Source of the DNA: Herbaspirillum sp. meg3
GTDB lineage: Bacteria; Pseudomonadota; Gammaproteobacteria; Burkholderiales; Burkholderiaceae_D
Length of the DNA: 64,000 nt
NCBI RefSeq assembly: GCF_002257565.1
Contig: NZ_CP022736.1
Span: forward strand, 3,968,001-4,032,000
Reading direction: 5' to 3'
In this document: positions 18,002 through 25,977 of the stretch, one piece after another
Layout of the letters: every line of letters starts with the position of its first letter
Numbering within the stretch: the stretch's first letter is position 1
Notes under the pieces: model-generated
Database searches by the model: none
Told to the model about the DNA's origin: nothing
The model's input: the letters and a program-made list of their open reading frames with translations, nothing else
Program-made: the position numbers and the translations under genes

Positions 18002-18853
18002 CTACATTTTTTCAGTCTCGCCCGATTTCGGCTGCCACTTCATCAGACGCTTTTCGATCACACCGACCGCTACGTCCAGCACCAGTGCAAACGCCGTCAG
18101 CACGACAATCCCGGCAAATACGGTATTGATGTCGAAGCTGCCTTCCGCCTGCAAAATCAGATAGCCGACGCCACGTGCCGAGCCAAGGTACTCGCCCACC
18201 ACGGCGCCGACGAACGCCAGGCCGATGGAAGTATGCAGGCTGGAAAACACCCACGATGTCGCCGACGGCAGATACACCGTACGCAGCAGCTGACGCGCAT
18301 TGGCGCCGAGCATGCGCGCATTGGCCAGCACCACGGGGCTGACTTCCTTCACGCCCTGATAGACGTTGAAGAACACGATGAAGAACACCAGCGTCACCGC
18401 CAGGGCCACCTTGGACCAGATGCCCAGACCGAACCACATCGCAAAGATCGGCGCCAGAATCACCCGCGGCATCGAGTTGGCGGCCTTGACGTAAGGATCG
18501 AGGATGGCCGAGGCCACCGGCGACAGCGCCAGCCAGAGGCCGACACCCAAGCCCAGTACGGTGCCGATGCCAAAGGCCAGCACGGTTTCCGTCAAGGTAA
18601 CCAGCAAGTGCGAATAAATCTCGGCAGGGAAAGTCAGCGTAAAGAACGTGGTGTCGCCGAAGCCGACTTCCAGCGAGCCGCTGCCGACGGTGAACCATTG
18701 CCAGATACGCACGGCGACTTTCAGCGGTTCACCGAAGAAGAAGGCGGTTTGCTCATTGCGCGTGGCGATGTGCCAGACGCCGAGCACGACGACCAGCACC
18801 AGCAATTGCCAGAAGCGCAGATTTTTATGACTTGGTTTGAGGAGTTTCCACAT
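18002..18853 (-). CDS. ABC transporter permease (SsuC/TauC family)
   Basis: A 283-residue inner-membrane permease with about six hydrophobic segments. A BPD_transp_1 domain includes the cytoplasmic coupling loop (the region around ARMLGANARQLLRTVYLPSA, with the EAA-like glycine). It belongs to the nitrate/sulfonate/taurine/hydroxymethylpyrimidine-precursor group. It is the last gene of a unit read ATPase then permease, with the binding protein upstream. The substrate is undetermined; the nearby CoA transferase gene hints at an organic acid, which is inference. Confidence 0.88.
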   Translation of the reverse strand: MWKLLKPSHKNLRFWQLLVLVVVLGVWHIATRNEQTAFFFGEPLKVAVRIWQWFTVGSGSLEVGFGDTTFFTLTFPAEIYSHLLVTLTETVLAFGIGTVLGLGVGLWLALSPVASAILDPYVKAANSMPRVILAPIFAMWFGLGIWSKVALAVTLVFFIVFFNVYQGVKEVSPVVLANARMLGANARQLLRTVYLPSATSWVFSSLHTSIGLAFVGAVVGEYLGSARGVGYLILQAEGSFDINTVFAGIVVLTAFALVLDVAVGVIEKRLMKWQPKSGETEKM

Positions 18854-18895
18854 GATGATTCTTTGTTCAGTTTTCTATGTCGACCGGCTGAGGAC

Positions 18896-19705
18896 TCAGG
18901 CCGCGGTTTTTTGTTGCTGATATCCCTTGAGCACTTCGTCGCGCAAGACCGACCAGATTTGCTGATGCAACTCGACAAAACGGGGATGCGTGCGAATTTC
19001 GGCAACGTCGCGCGGACGCGGCAGGTCGATCGTGAACTCGCCGATAGGATGCGTGGCCGGGCCGGCTGACAGCACGACCACGCGATCAGACATAGCAATG
19101 GCTTCATCAAGATCGTGGGTGATGAACAGCACGGCTTTCTTCTTGGCGTTCCACAGATCCAGCACTTCGTTTTCCATCAGCTGGCGCGTCTGAATGTCGA
19201 GCGCGGAAAATGGTTCATCCATGAGGATGATGTCCGGATCCATGATCAGCGTTTGCGCCAGCGCCACGCGTTTGCGCATGCCGCCCGACAGTTGATGCGG
19301 ATAGCGGTCGCCAAAGCCTTTGAGGCCGACGCGCGCCAGCCATTGTTCGCCGAGTTCCTTCGCTTGCTGATCGTCGATGCCGCGATATTGCAGACCGGCG
19401 ATGACATTCTCCAGCGCGCTGCGCCATGGCATCAGGGCTTCAGCCTGGAACATGTAGCCGGCACGCTTATTGATGCCCACCAGCTCTTCGCCGAACACCT
19501 TGATGCTGCCCGACGACGGTTGCAGCAAACCTGCACCGACGTTGAGCAAAGTCGATTTACCGCAGCCTGTCGGCCCCACGACCGAAACAAATTCGCCCGG
19601 CGCAATCGCCAGCGTGGTGTTGGCGACGGCGGTATAGCGTTGTGTGCGGTCGTCCTTGGAAACAAAAGTGCAGGTAATGTCGTCGAGAAAAAGTGCTGGC
19701 GTCAT
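18896..19705 (-). CDS. ABC transporter ATP-binding protein (SsuB/TauB family)
   Basis: A 269-residue ATPase subunit. The Walker A motif GPTGCGKST is at 44-52, the ABC signature LSGGMRKR at 139-146, Walker B IILMDEPF at 159-166, and the H-loop histidine in FITHDLDEA. It energises the adjacent permease. The order binding protein, ATPase, permease and the motif wording match the sulfonate/nitrate/taurine importer family. Confidence 0.92.
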   Translation of the reverse strand: MTPALFLDDITCTFVSKDDRTQRYTAVANTTLAIAPGEFVSVVGPTGCGKSTLLNVGAGLLQPSSGSIKVFGEELVGINKRAGYMFQAEALMPWRSALENVIAGLQYRGIDDQQAKELGEQWLARVGLKGFGDRYPHQLSGGMRKRVALAQTLIMDPDIILMDEPFSALDIQTRQLMENEVLDLWNAKKKAVLFITHDLDEAIAMSDRVVVLSAGPATHPIGEFTIDLPRPRDVAEIRTHPRFVELHQQIWSVLRDEVLKGYQQQKTAA

Positions 19706-19848
19706 AGCTAGGATTCTCCGGCCAGGCCGAATGTTGGTGCGTTGAGAGAAACCATCAAAAGAAACATGATGAATACAAAAGAATACGAGACTACAAATTG
19801 CAGACGGGCACCCAAAGGCGCCCGTGTGTTATGGCTGATGAAGATCGC

Positions 19849-20886
19849 TTACTTGTACTTGGCGTTGGCCTTCTTGACGAAGTCGTTGGTGTAAGTCTTG
19901 GACAGATCGATCTTCTTGCTGGCCAGATCCGGTTCAAAAGCTTGCAGCGTCTTCAGTGCAATCGCAGGGCCTGCATCCGGGAAGGTGCCATCCGGCGAGA
20001 TCGCTTCACGCACCTTCAGGAAGGCGGCGATGTACAGCGCGCGGTCGCCCAGCAGATAGCTTTCAGGAACGGCCTTGATGATATCGGAAGGACCTGCTTT
20101 CTGGATCCATTTCAGCGCGCGCACCATGGCGTTGGTCAGCGCTTGGGTGGTGTTCGGATATTTCTTGATGAAGGCTTCGGGTGCGTACAAGGTCGCTGCA
20201 GGCATCGGGCCGCCGAAGACGTCATTGGTGTCTTTCAGCGTACGCGTGTCGGCGATGGTCTTGATTTCGCCCTTTTGTTCCAGCATGGCGATCACAGGAT
20301 CCAGATTGGCGATTGCATCGATCTGACCGGAACGGATTGCCGACAAGGCGCCTGCCGCTGCACCGACGCCGATGAAGGACACGTCAGTCGGCTTCAGTCC
20401 GGCCTTGGCGAGAACGAAGCTGGCCATGACGCTGGTCGAGGAACCCGGTGCGGTCACGCCGATCTTCTTGCCCTTCAGGTCGGCGATGGTCTTGTAGTTA
20501 GGCATGGTCTTGTTGTTGACCGCAAACACGATTTGCGGTGCACGGCCTTGCAGAACGAAAGCGACGATGGCCTGATTTTTGGCTTGCATGTTGATGGTGT
20601 GCTCATACGCACCGGAAACCACGTCTGCGCTGCCGCCCACCATGGCTTGCAGGGCCTTGGCGCCACCGGCGAAGTCGGAGATTTCGACCTGCAGGCCTTC
20701 ATCCTTGAAGTAGCCCAGTTGCTCGGCGACGGTCAGGGGCAGGTAGTAAAACAGGTTCTTGCCGCCGACGGCGATGGACACCTTCGGTTTTTCCAGCGTC
20801 TGCGCGAACAGATTGGTATTGAACGTCACATAACCGGCCAGGAACAGGGCCAGAGCGATCGCAAATTGCTTCAGGTTGAATTTCAT
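19849..20886 (-). CDS. ABC transporter substrate-binding protein (NMT1/SsuA-like)
   Basis: A 345-residue type II periplasmic binding protein of the NMT1/SsuA-like group. A signal peptide covers about residues 1-29 (ending NLFAQT). The mature part reads KVSIAVGGKNLFYYLPLTVAEQLGYFKDEGL-type wording, typical of this group, followed by GGSADVVSGAYEHTI and a second lobe. It delivers an unknown small molecule to the permease encoded downstream. Genes with this architecture import sulfonates, taurine, nitrate, thiamine precursors or aromatic acids; the sequence alone does not choose. Confidence 0.9.
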   Translation of the reverse strand: MKFNLKQFAIALALFLAGYVTFNTNLFAQTLEKPKVSIAVGGKNLFYYLPLTVAEQLGYFKDEGLQVEISDFAGGAKALQAMVGGSADVVSGAYEHTINMQAKNQAIVAFVLQGRAPQIVFAVNNKTMPNYKTIADLKGKKIGVTAPGSSTSVMASFVLAKAGLKPTDVSFIGVGAAAGALSAIRSGQIDAIANLDPVIAMLEQKGEIKTIADTRTLKDTNDVFGGPMPAATLYAPEAFIKKYPNTTQALTNAMVRALKWIQKAGPSDIIKAVPESYLLGDRALYIAAFLKVREAISPDGTFPDAGPAIALKTLQAFEPDLASKKIDLSKTYTNDFVKKANAKYK

Positions 20887-20964
20887 GTGGTCTCCTCCTA
20901 TGAGCGTACTTATTTGTGCTTACTTTTGTGCTTACTAGCCGGGCAGTTCCGTGGATGACTGCCT

Positions 20965-22209
20965 TCAGATGACTTTGTCTTGCCGCAACTGCGCAATTTG
21001 TGCGTCATCATACCCCAGCGAACGCAAGATTTCATCGTTATGCTCGCCGAGACCCGGGCCGATCCATTTTGTGCCGCCCGGCGTCTCCGACAATTTGGGT
21101 GTAACTGCTGGCAATTTGATCGGCGTGCCGTCGGCAAATGTATGTTGTTCGAACATGTTGCGGGCCAGGAATTGCGGGTCGGTCATCATGTCGCGCACTG
21201 AATAAATCTTCCCGACCGGGACGTCTGCGGCCTGAAGAATGGCGAGCGCATCATCAATAGTGCGCGTGTTGCACCAGGCCTGAATGGCCTGATCAATCTC
21301 TTCCGTACGTGGTACACGGCCGTCGTTGCGCGCCAGTTGCGGATCATTGGCCATGTCGCTGCGGTCGATGGCGATCATGAGACGTTTGAAAATGGCGTCG
21401 CCATTGCCTGCGATGACAATGTTCTTGCCGTCGGCGGTGGTGTACGTATTGGAAGGCACGATGCCTGGCAAAGCGCCTCCCGTACGCTCACGCACGACAC
21501 CAGCCTGGTCGAATTCCGGCACCAGGGATTCCATCATGTTGAAGACCGACTCATACAAGGCGACGTCCACCATCTGGCCCTGCCCTGCCACACACAATTC
21601 TCCGTCTTTGCCGTTCCAGCGGCCGCCGGTGACATCGCGATGGCGCAAGGCCATCATCGCACCAATGACGCCGTGCAAAGCGGCAACCGAGTCGCCGATG
21701 GAAATGCCGATACGTACCGGTGGGCGATCGGTGTGGCCGGAGACATAGCGAATGCCTCCCATCGATTCGCCGATGGCGCCAAACCCGGGCAAGTCCTTCA
21801 AAGGGCCAGTCTGGCCGTAGCCGGAGAGGCGCACCATGATGGTGGCGGGATTGATTTTCTTGAGTGCTTCGTAGCCGAGATTCCACTTTTCCAGCACGCC
21901 GGGACGGTAGTTTTCGATGATGATGTCGGCGTCCAGCGCGAGGCGTCGGGCGATGTCCTGCGCCTGCGGATCCTTCATGTTGAGCGTGAGGCTTTTTTTA
22001 TTGCGTGCCTGCACCGACCACCACAGCGAGGTGCCGTCCTTGAGAACACGCCATTGACGCAGTGGATCACCGACTTCGGGCGCTTCGACCTTGATGACGT
22101 CGGCGCCGAATTCAGCAAGCATGCGCGAGCAGAACGGACCGGCGATCAATGTGCCGAGTTCGAGTACTTTGATGCCGGCCAAGGGGCCGGTAGTTTGTTT
22201 CTTTTCCAT
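20965..22209 (-). CDS. class III CoA transferase (CaiB/BaiF family)
   Basis: A 414-residue formyl-CoA/carnitine-CoA transferase-type enzyme. The N-terminal GIKVLELGTLIAGPFCSRMLAEFGADVIKVE-like region and the segment ENYRPGVLEKW are hallmarks. It moves CoA between carboxylic acids. It lies 78 bp upstream of the ABC binding-protein gene on the same strand, so it may activate the imported acid. Candidate substrates are dicarboxylates such as succinate or itaconate, or aromatic acids. No partner dehydrogenase or hydratase is visible here. Confidence 0.88.
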   Translation of the reverse strand: MEKKQTTGPLAGIKVLELGTLIAGPFCSRMLAEFGADVIKVEAPEVGDPLRQWRVLKDGTSLWWSVQARNKKSLTLNMKDPQAQDIARRLALDADIIIENYRPGVLEKWNLGYEALKKINPATIMVRLSGYGQTGPLKDLPGFGAIGESMGGIRYVSGHTDRPPVRIGISIGDSVAALHGVIGAMMALRHRDVTGGRWNGKDGELCVAGQGQMVDVALYESVFNMMESLVPEFDQAGVVRERTGGALPGIVPSNTYTTADGKNIVIAGNGDAIFKRLMIAIDRSDMANDPQLARNDGRVPRTEEIDQAIQAWCNTRTIDDALAILQAADVPVGKIYSVRDMMTDPQFLARNMFEQHTFADGTPIKLPAVTPKLSETPGGTKWIGPGLGEHNDEILRSLGYDDAQIAQLRQDKVI

Positions 22210-22279
22210 ATGATTGTTATCGGGAGTCGCTGCGACTAACTCAGGCTGGCGTAGCGACTTGAGTCGGTCTCGTTTGCTC

Positions 22280-22310
22280 CTGCGTTAATCTGCAGTCATC
22301 TGCGTTAATC
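22280..22310. repeat. short direct repeat upstream of CoA transferase gene
   Basis: CTGCGTTAATC occurs at 22280-22290 and 22300-22310, a 20-bp period. On the other strand the units read GATTAACGCAG. It lies in the 188-bp gap between recR and the CoA transferase gene. A nearby inverted pair AGTCGCT/AGCGACT (about 22217-22253) could pair. The role is unknown. Confidence 0.5.
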
Positions 22311-22397
22311 GCGCGCCCCGAATCTCCTCTCCTGCTTTGTTGTGTTTTGCCCTGATTTCTTGGCTATATTTTTTTGACTGCTTCTGATTTGTGCTGA

Positions 22398-22994
22398 CTA
22401 CGTTACGCGCCGGTCCAGCATGGCTCGGGCAATCGTGCCTGCGTCGACATATTCCAATTCACCTCCCACCGGCACACCGCGCGCCAGACGGCTCACTTTG
22501 AGACCGCGCGCTTTGAGCGTTTCACTGATGTAGTGAGCCGTGGCTTCGCCTTCATTGGTGAAGTTGGTGGCCAGCACCACTTCCGACACGACGCCATCAG
22601 TGGCGCGCGTGATCAGTTTTTCCAGATGAATGTCCTTGGGACCGATACCGTCCAGCGGCGACAGACGTCCCATGAGCACGAAATACAAACCCTTGAAGGT
22701 CAGCGTCTGCTCGATCATCAGTTGATCGCTGGGTGTCTCGACCACGCAGAGAACGGTCGTGTCGCGCTCGCCATCCTGGCAAGTGTCGCAAATGACTTGT
22801 TCGGTGAACGTATTGCACAGCGCGCAGTGGCGGATTGTTTCTGCAGCCTGAGCGAGTGCACGGCTCAGCTGCAAAGCGCCGTCGCGATCATACTGCAGCA
22901 GATGGTAAGCCATGCGCTGCGCAGATTTGGGACCGATGCCGGGAAGAGTACGCAGGGATTCCGTAAGCAGGGTGAGACTGGACGGGGTTTTCAA
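22398..22994 (-). CDS. recR: recombination mediator protein RecR
   Basis: A 198-residue protein that works with RecF/RecO to load RecA on gapped DNA. It has an N-terminal helix-hairpin-helix (LRTLPGIGPKSAQRMA), a zinc finger (C57, C60, C69, C72), and a Toprim domain with VVETPSD and the GRLSPLDGIGP segment. The length is standard. It normally forms a dnaX-ybaB-recR operon; here a YciI-type gene is inserted before it with a 4-bp overlap. Confidence 0.96.
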   Translation of the reverse strand: MKTPSSLTLLTESLRTLPGIGPKSAQRMAYHLLQYDRDGALQLSRALAQAAETIRHCALCNTFTEQVICDTCQDGERDTTVLCVVETPSDQLMIEQTLTFKGLYFVLMGRLSPLDGIGPKDIHLEKLITRATDGVVSEVVLATNFTNEGEATAHYISETLKARGLKVSRLARGVPVGGELEYVDAGTIARAMLDRRVT

Positions 22995-23293
22995 TTTCGA
23001 TCTGAGGTATGCCGAAAGACGGAAAGCGCTTCGGCCGTCATGGATGGGACGAACTCGGTAATTTCATATTCTGCAACGCCGCCGATGTAAAACGGGTCGG
23101 TTTCGATAATGGCTTCTACTTCGGCGCGGTCGGCTGCGTCAGCAATGATGATGCCGCCGCTGCGTGGCACCTTGCGGCCCGACATCAGGAATATGCCGTC
23201 GGCATATTGTTCGTTCAGGAATTGCTTATGCGCAGTCAGCAATGCGTCTATTTCGCCAGCCGACTTGGTATAGGTAATCGAGATAACGAACAT
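22991..23293 (-). CDS. YciI family protein
   Basis: A 100-residue YciI/YCII-fold protein. It starts MFVISITYTKSAGEIDALLTAH, and the fold's conserved histidine (H22) is present. The GGIIIADAADRAEVEAI segment and the DPFYIGGVAEYEI motif are typical, the latter including the conserved acidic residue. The function is unclear: a possible small-molecule enzyme or sensor related to muconolactone isomerase-like folds. Its stop overlaps the recR start by 4 bp, so the two are coupled. Its place between ybaB and recR is not the usual order. Confidence 0.88.
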   Translation of the reverse strand: MFVISITYTKSAGEIDALLTAHKQFLNEQYADGIFLMSGRKVPRSGGIIIADAADRAEVEAIIETDPFYIGGVAEYEITEFVPSMTAEALSVFRHTSDRN

Positions 23294-23361
23294 GATGCCT
23301 CCCTCAGAATGCAGTCGCTGCCATCTCGACAGCGCACCGCCACATCATACCGGCACATCGC

Positions 23362-23688
23362 TTAGAACGGCATTTTGAATCCCGGCGGCAATGGCATACC
23401 GGCAGTCATGCCTGACATCTTTTCTTGCGATGTAGCTTCCGCCTTGCGGACTGCGTCATTGAAAGCGGCAGCGACGAGATCTTCCAGCATGTCCTTGTCG
23501 TCAGCCAGCAGCGACGGATCAATAGAGACACGCTTGACGTCATTCTTGCAGGTCATCACGACTTTGACCAGTCCTGCGCCGGACTGACCTTCAACTTCGA
23601 TCAATGCAAGTTGCTCTTGCATTTTCTTCATGTTGTCTTGCATCGCTTGAGCCTGCTTCATCAAGCCTGCCAGTTGGCCTTTCATCAT
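23362..23688 (-). CDS. ybaB: YbaB/EbfC nucleoid-associated protein
   Basis: A 108-residue dimeric DNA-binding protein. It has the family start (MKGQLAGLMKQAQAMQDNMKK), the long coiled helix, and the central VEGQSGAGLVKVVMTCKNDVKRV-like strands, closing with a flexible PPGFKMPF tail. It is linked with dnaX and recR in most bacteria and is co-transcribed with dnaX here (91-bp gap). Two consecutive ATG codons exist (23688 and 23685); AGGAG lies 7 nt before the first. Confidence 0.93.
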   Translation of the reverse strand: MMKGQLAGLMKQAQAMQDNMKKMQEQLALIEVEGQSGAGLVKVVMTCKNDVKRVSIDPSLLADDKDMLEDLVAAAFNDAVRKAEATSQEKMSGMTAGMPLPPGFKMPF

Positions 23689-23779
23689 GGTCGTACTCCT
23701 TGGTAACTAAGTTGATTCATCTTTTCTGATGCCGTGGCAAAAATGGCACATCGGCACCGTTGGTAGGTCTGCGGTACGC

Positions 23780-25834
23780 CTATAACGGCCGGATCGAGCC
23801 AGGTACGATAGATGCGCCAAACTCGCGCATCATGACTTGCACAAACGGGTCGTTTTTCACGGTCTGCTCCGCTTCGCGTTGCCTTTCGGCACGATCGGCT
23901 TCTGCTTTGGCATTGGCGGTGAGCGCCACCATGCCGATTTCAGTTTCTACTCTGACTGTTTTACCAAAGCGCTCGCTCAGAACGGCAGCCAACTTGTCGA
24001 CATTACCTGAAGCACGCAAAGTTTCTACCGGAATGCGCAAATGGAAACAGATGGCGTTGCCGACTTGTTCGCATCGCACCAGTTCACTCTGTTGAGCCAT
24101 CTGTTGCACCATACCGCGCAGCGGCAATTCGGCAGCCAGGTGCGGCCAATTGCCGTCCCAGCCGAGCTCGGCGGCAACTTGCGCAGTCTGCGCCTGCATT
24201 GCCGGTGTAACGGGGCTGACCGCTACCGCGAGCGGTGCAACGACGATCGGATTTTCGACATTGTCGAGTACAGCATGACTTACGTCTTCGTTTGCGCCGC
24301 CTGTTGAATACTGTTCAGTTTTTTTTTGAGCGTCGGCACTAGCCGGCTCTTCATCCCAAGGAGGAGGCATGTCGTCGGACACGCTTGCCATCGCCGGAGG
24401 AACTGTCGGTGCTGCTGCAGGTGCGGCCTGAACCGGTGCGGGAGCAGAAGCTGGCACGGGTGCAGGTGCTGCTGCAGCGGGACGCGGTGAACTCTTTCCT
24501 GACGCCGCCCGGGCAGCCTCCAACGCTGCTGCGCGCGCGGAATTTCCAGGGCCCGCGGCAGGTGCAGCGGGTGCGGCAACCGGTGAACGGGAAACAGGTG
24601 CACTGGCGGTAGCGACTTGCGGCGCAGCACTCAGCGGAGCAACGGCAGGCGTCGCTCTGCCTGACGCTGCGGAAGCTGATGGTCTTGCGACAGGCGCTGC
24701 GGGTGCACTGCCAGCGGCTCCGGCAGCACCGGCAGCGATCGGACGGAAAGCCAGCATACGCAACAAAGTCATGCTAAAGCCCGCATATTCATCCGGTGCC
24801 AGACCCAGTTCATTGCGGCCGTGAACAGCGATCTGATAAAACAGTTGCGCTTCTTCAGGATTGAATTGGGAGGCAAGACGCATGATGTCTTCGCGCTGCG
24901 GCACATCTTCCGCCAACGCAGCGGGGACAGTTTGCGCCAAAGCGATCTGATGCAGCAGCGTCGCCAGATCCTGCAAGGCGGCGTTATACGAGAGGCTGCG
25001 GGTGGCCATTTCATCGGCGACCGACAGCAGTGCTGCACCGTCTTGCACAGCGAGCGCATCCAACACGCGAATCAGATAAGACTGATCGAGCGCACCGAGC
25101 ATGCCCTGTACGGCTTCCAATGTCACTTTGCCGGCGGCGTAGGCAATCGCCTGATCCGTGAGCGACAAGGCGTCACGCATGGAACCATGTGCGCCTTGTG
25201 CCAGCAGGCGCAGTGCAGGAGCTTCGAATTCAATGTTTTCCTGGCCAAGGATATTGTCCAGGTGGCTGATGATGTGGCCCGGCGGCATTTGCTTCAGATT
25301 GAACTGCAAGCAACGCGACAGCACGGTCACGGGAATTTTTTGCGGATCGGTCGTCGCCAGGATGAACTTGACATGTTCCGGCGGCTCTTCCAGCGTCTTC
25401 AGCATGGAGTTGAAGGCGTGATTGGTGAGCATGTGCACTTCGTCGATCATGTAGACCTTGAAGCGGGCGTTGGACGGCGCATAAATCGCCTGCTCCAGCA
25501 GCTGCGCCATTTCATCGACGCCGCGGTTGGACGCGGCATCCATTTCGATATAGTCGACAAAGCGACCGGCATCGATGGCAACACAGGCTTCGCAAACGCC
25601 GCAAGGCTGGGCGGTAATGCCGCCATTGCCGTCAGCGCCCACGCAATTGAGCGACTTGGCCAGAATACGGGACAAGGTAGTCTTGCCCACGCCACGGGTG
25701 CCGGTGAACAAATAGGCATGATGCAAACGCTGCTGTTCCAACGCATGTGTCAGCGCCCGCACGACGTGCTCCTGCCCCACCAGCGTATCGAAGCTGCGGG
25801 GGCGGTATTTGCGGGCGAGAACTTGGTAGGACAT
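23780..25834 (-). CDS. dnaX: DNA polymerase III subunits tau and gamma
   Basis: A 684-residue clamp-loader ATPase. The N-terminal AAA+ domain has Walker A GTRGVGKTT (K51), a zinc module (C64, C78, C81, C84), the DEVHML Walker B and a sensor-1 region. A long Ala/Pro-rich linker (about residues 360-490) follows, then the tau-specific C-terminal domains that bind DnaB and the polymerase core. At codons 503-505 there is a run of nine A residues. A -1 shift there gives a TGA two codons later, predicting a 506-residue gamma form. It leads the dnaX-ybaB-yciI-recR string. Confidence 0.96.
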   Translation of the reverse strand: MSYQVLARKYRPRSFDTLVGQEHVVRALTHALEQQRLHHAYLFTGTRGVGKTTLSRILAKSLNCVGADGNGGITAQPCGVCEACVAIDAGRFVDYIEMDAASNRGVDEMAQLLEQAIYAPSNARFKVYMIDEVHMLTNHAFNSMLKTLEEPPEHVKFILATTDPQKIPVTVLSRCLQFNLKQMPPGHIISHLDNILGQENIEFEAPALRLLAQGAHGSMRDALSLTDQAIAYAAGKVTLEAVQGMLGALDQSYLIRVLDALAVQDGAALLSVADEMATRSLSYNAALQDLATLLHQIALAQTVPAALAEDVPQREDIMRLASQFNPEEAQLFYQIAVHGRNELGLAPDEYAGFSMTLLRMLAFRPIAAGAAGAAGSAPAAPVARPSASAASGRATPAVAPLSAAPQVATASAPVSRSPVAAPAAPAAGPGNSARAAALEAARAASGKSSPRPAAAAPAPVPASAPAPVQAAPAAAPTVPPAMASVSDDMPPPWDEEPASADAQKKTEQYSTGGANEDVSHAVLDNVENPIVVAPLAVAVSPVTPAMQAQTAQVAAELGWDGNWPHLAAELPLRGMVQQMAQQSELVRCEQVGNAICFHLRIPVETLRASGNVDKLAAVLSERFGKTVRVETEIGMVALTANAKAEADRAERQREAEQTVKNDPFVQVMMREFGASIVPGSIRPL
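24315..24328 (-). promoter_or_regulatory. dnaX slippery A9 tract
   Basis: On the coding strand the reading frame is CAA AAA AAA ACT GAA, i.e. A9 at 24319-24327. This includes a perfect A-AAA-AAA slippery heptamer in the correct phase. In the -1 frame AAC is followed by TGA (24317-24315). In the +1 frame the reading continues only about 14 codons. Either ribosomal or transcriptional slippage would therefore give a gamma-like product. Confidence 0.7.
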
Positions 25835-25977
25835 AAACGTTTGGGTGCTTTAGGACAGTGGCGTTGGGTCAGACGGGCATTTTATTCTATTTCGGGCCCG
25901 TCTTAACCGACTATCGAGGAAATGGCCTGATTGACCGGTCAAGCACCGGAAGAAATGCTTATTTTTAAAATGCTGGA

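Noticed and set aside
25835..25977. SRP (4.5S) RNA upstream of dnaX
   Set aside because: That position often carries ffs, but the conserved GGUCAGG/GGAAGGAAGCAGCCA core is absent.
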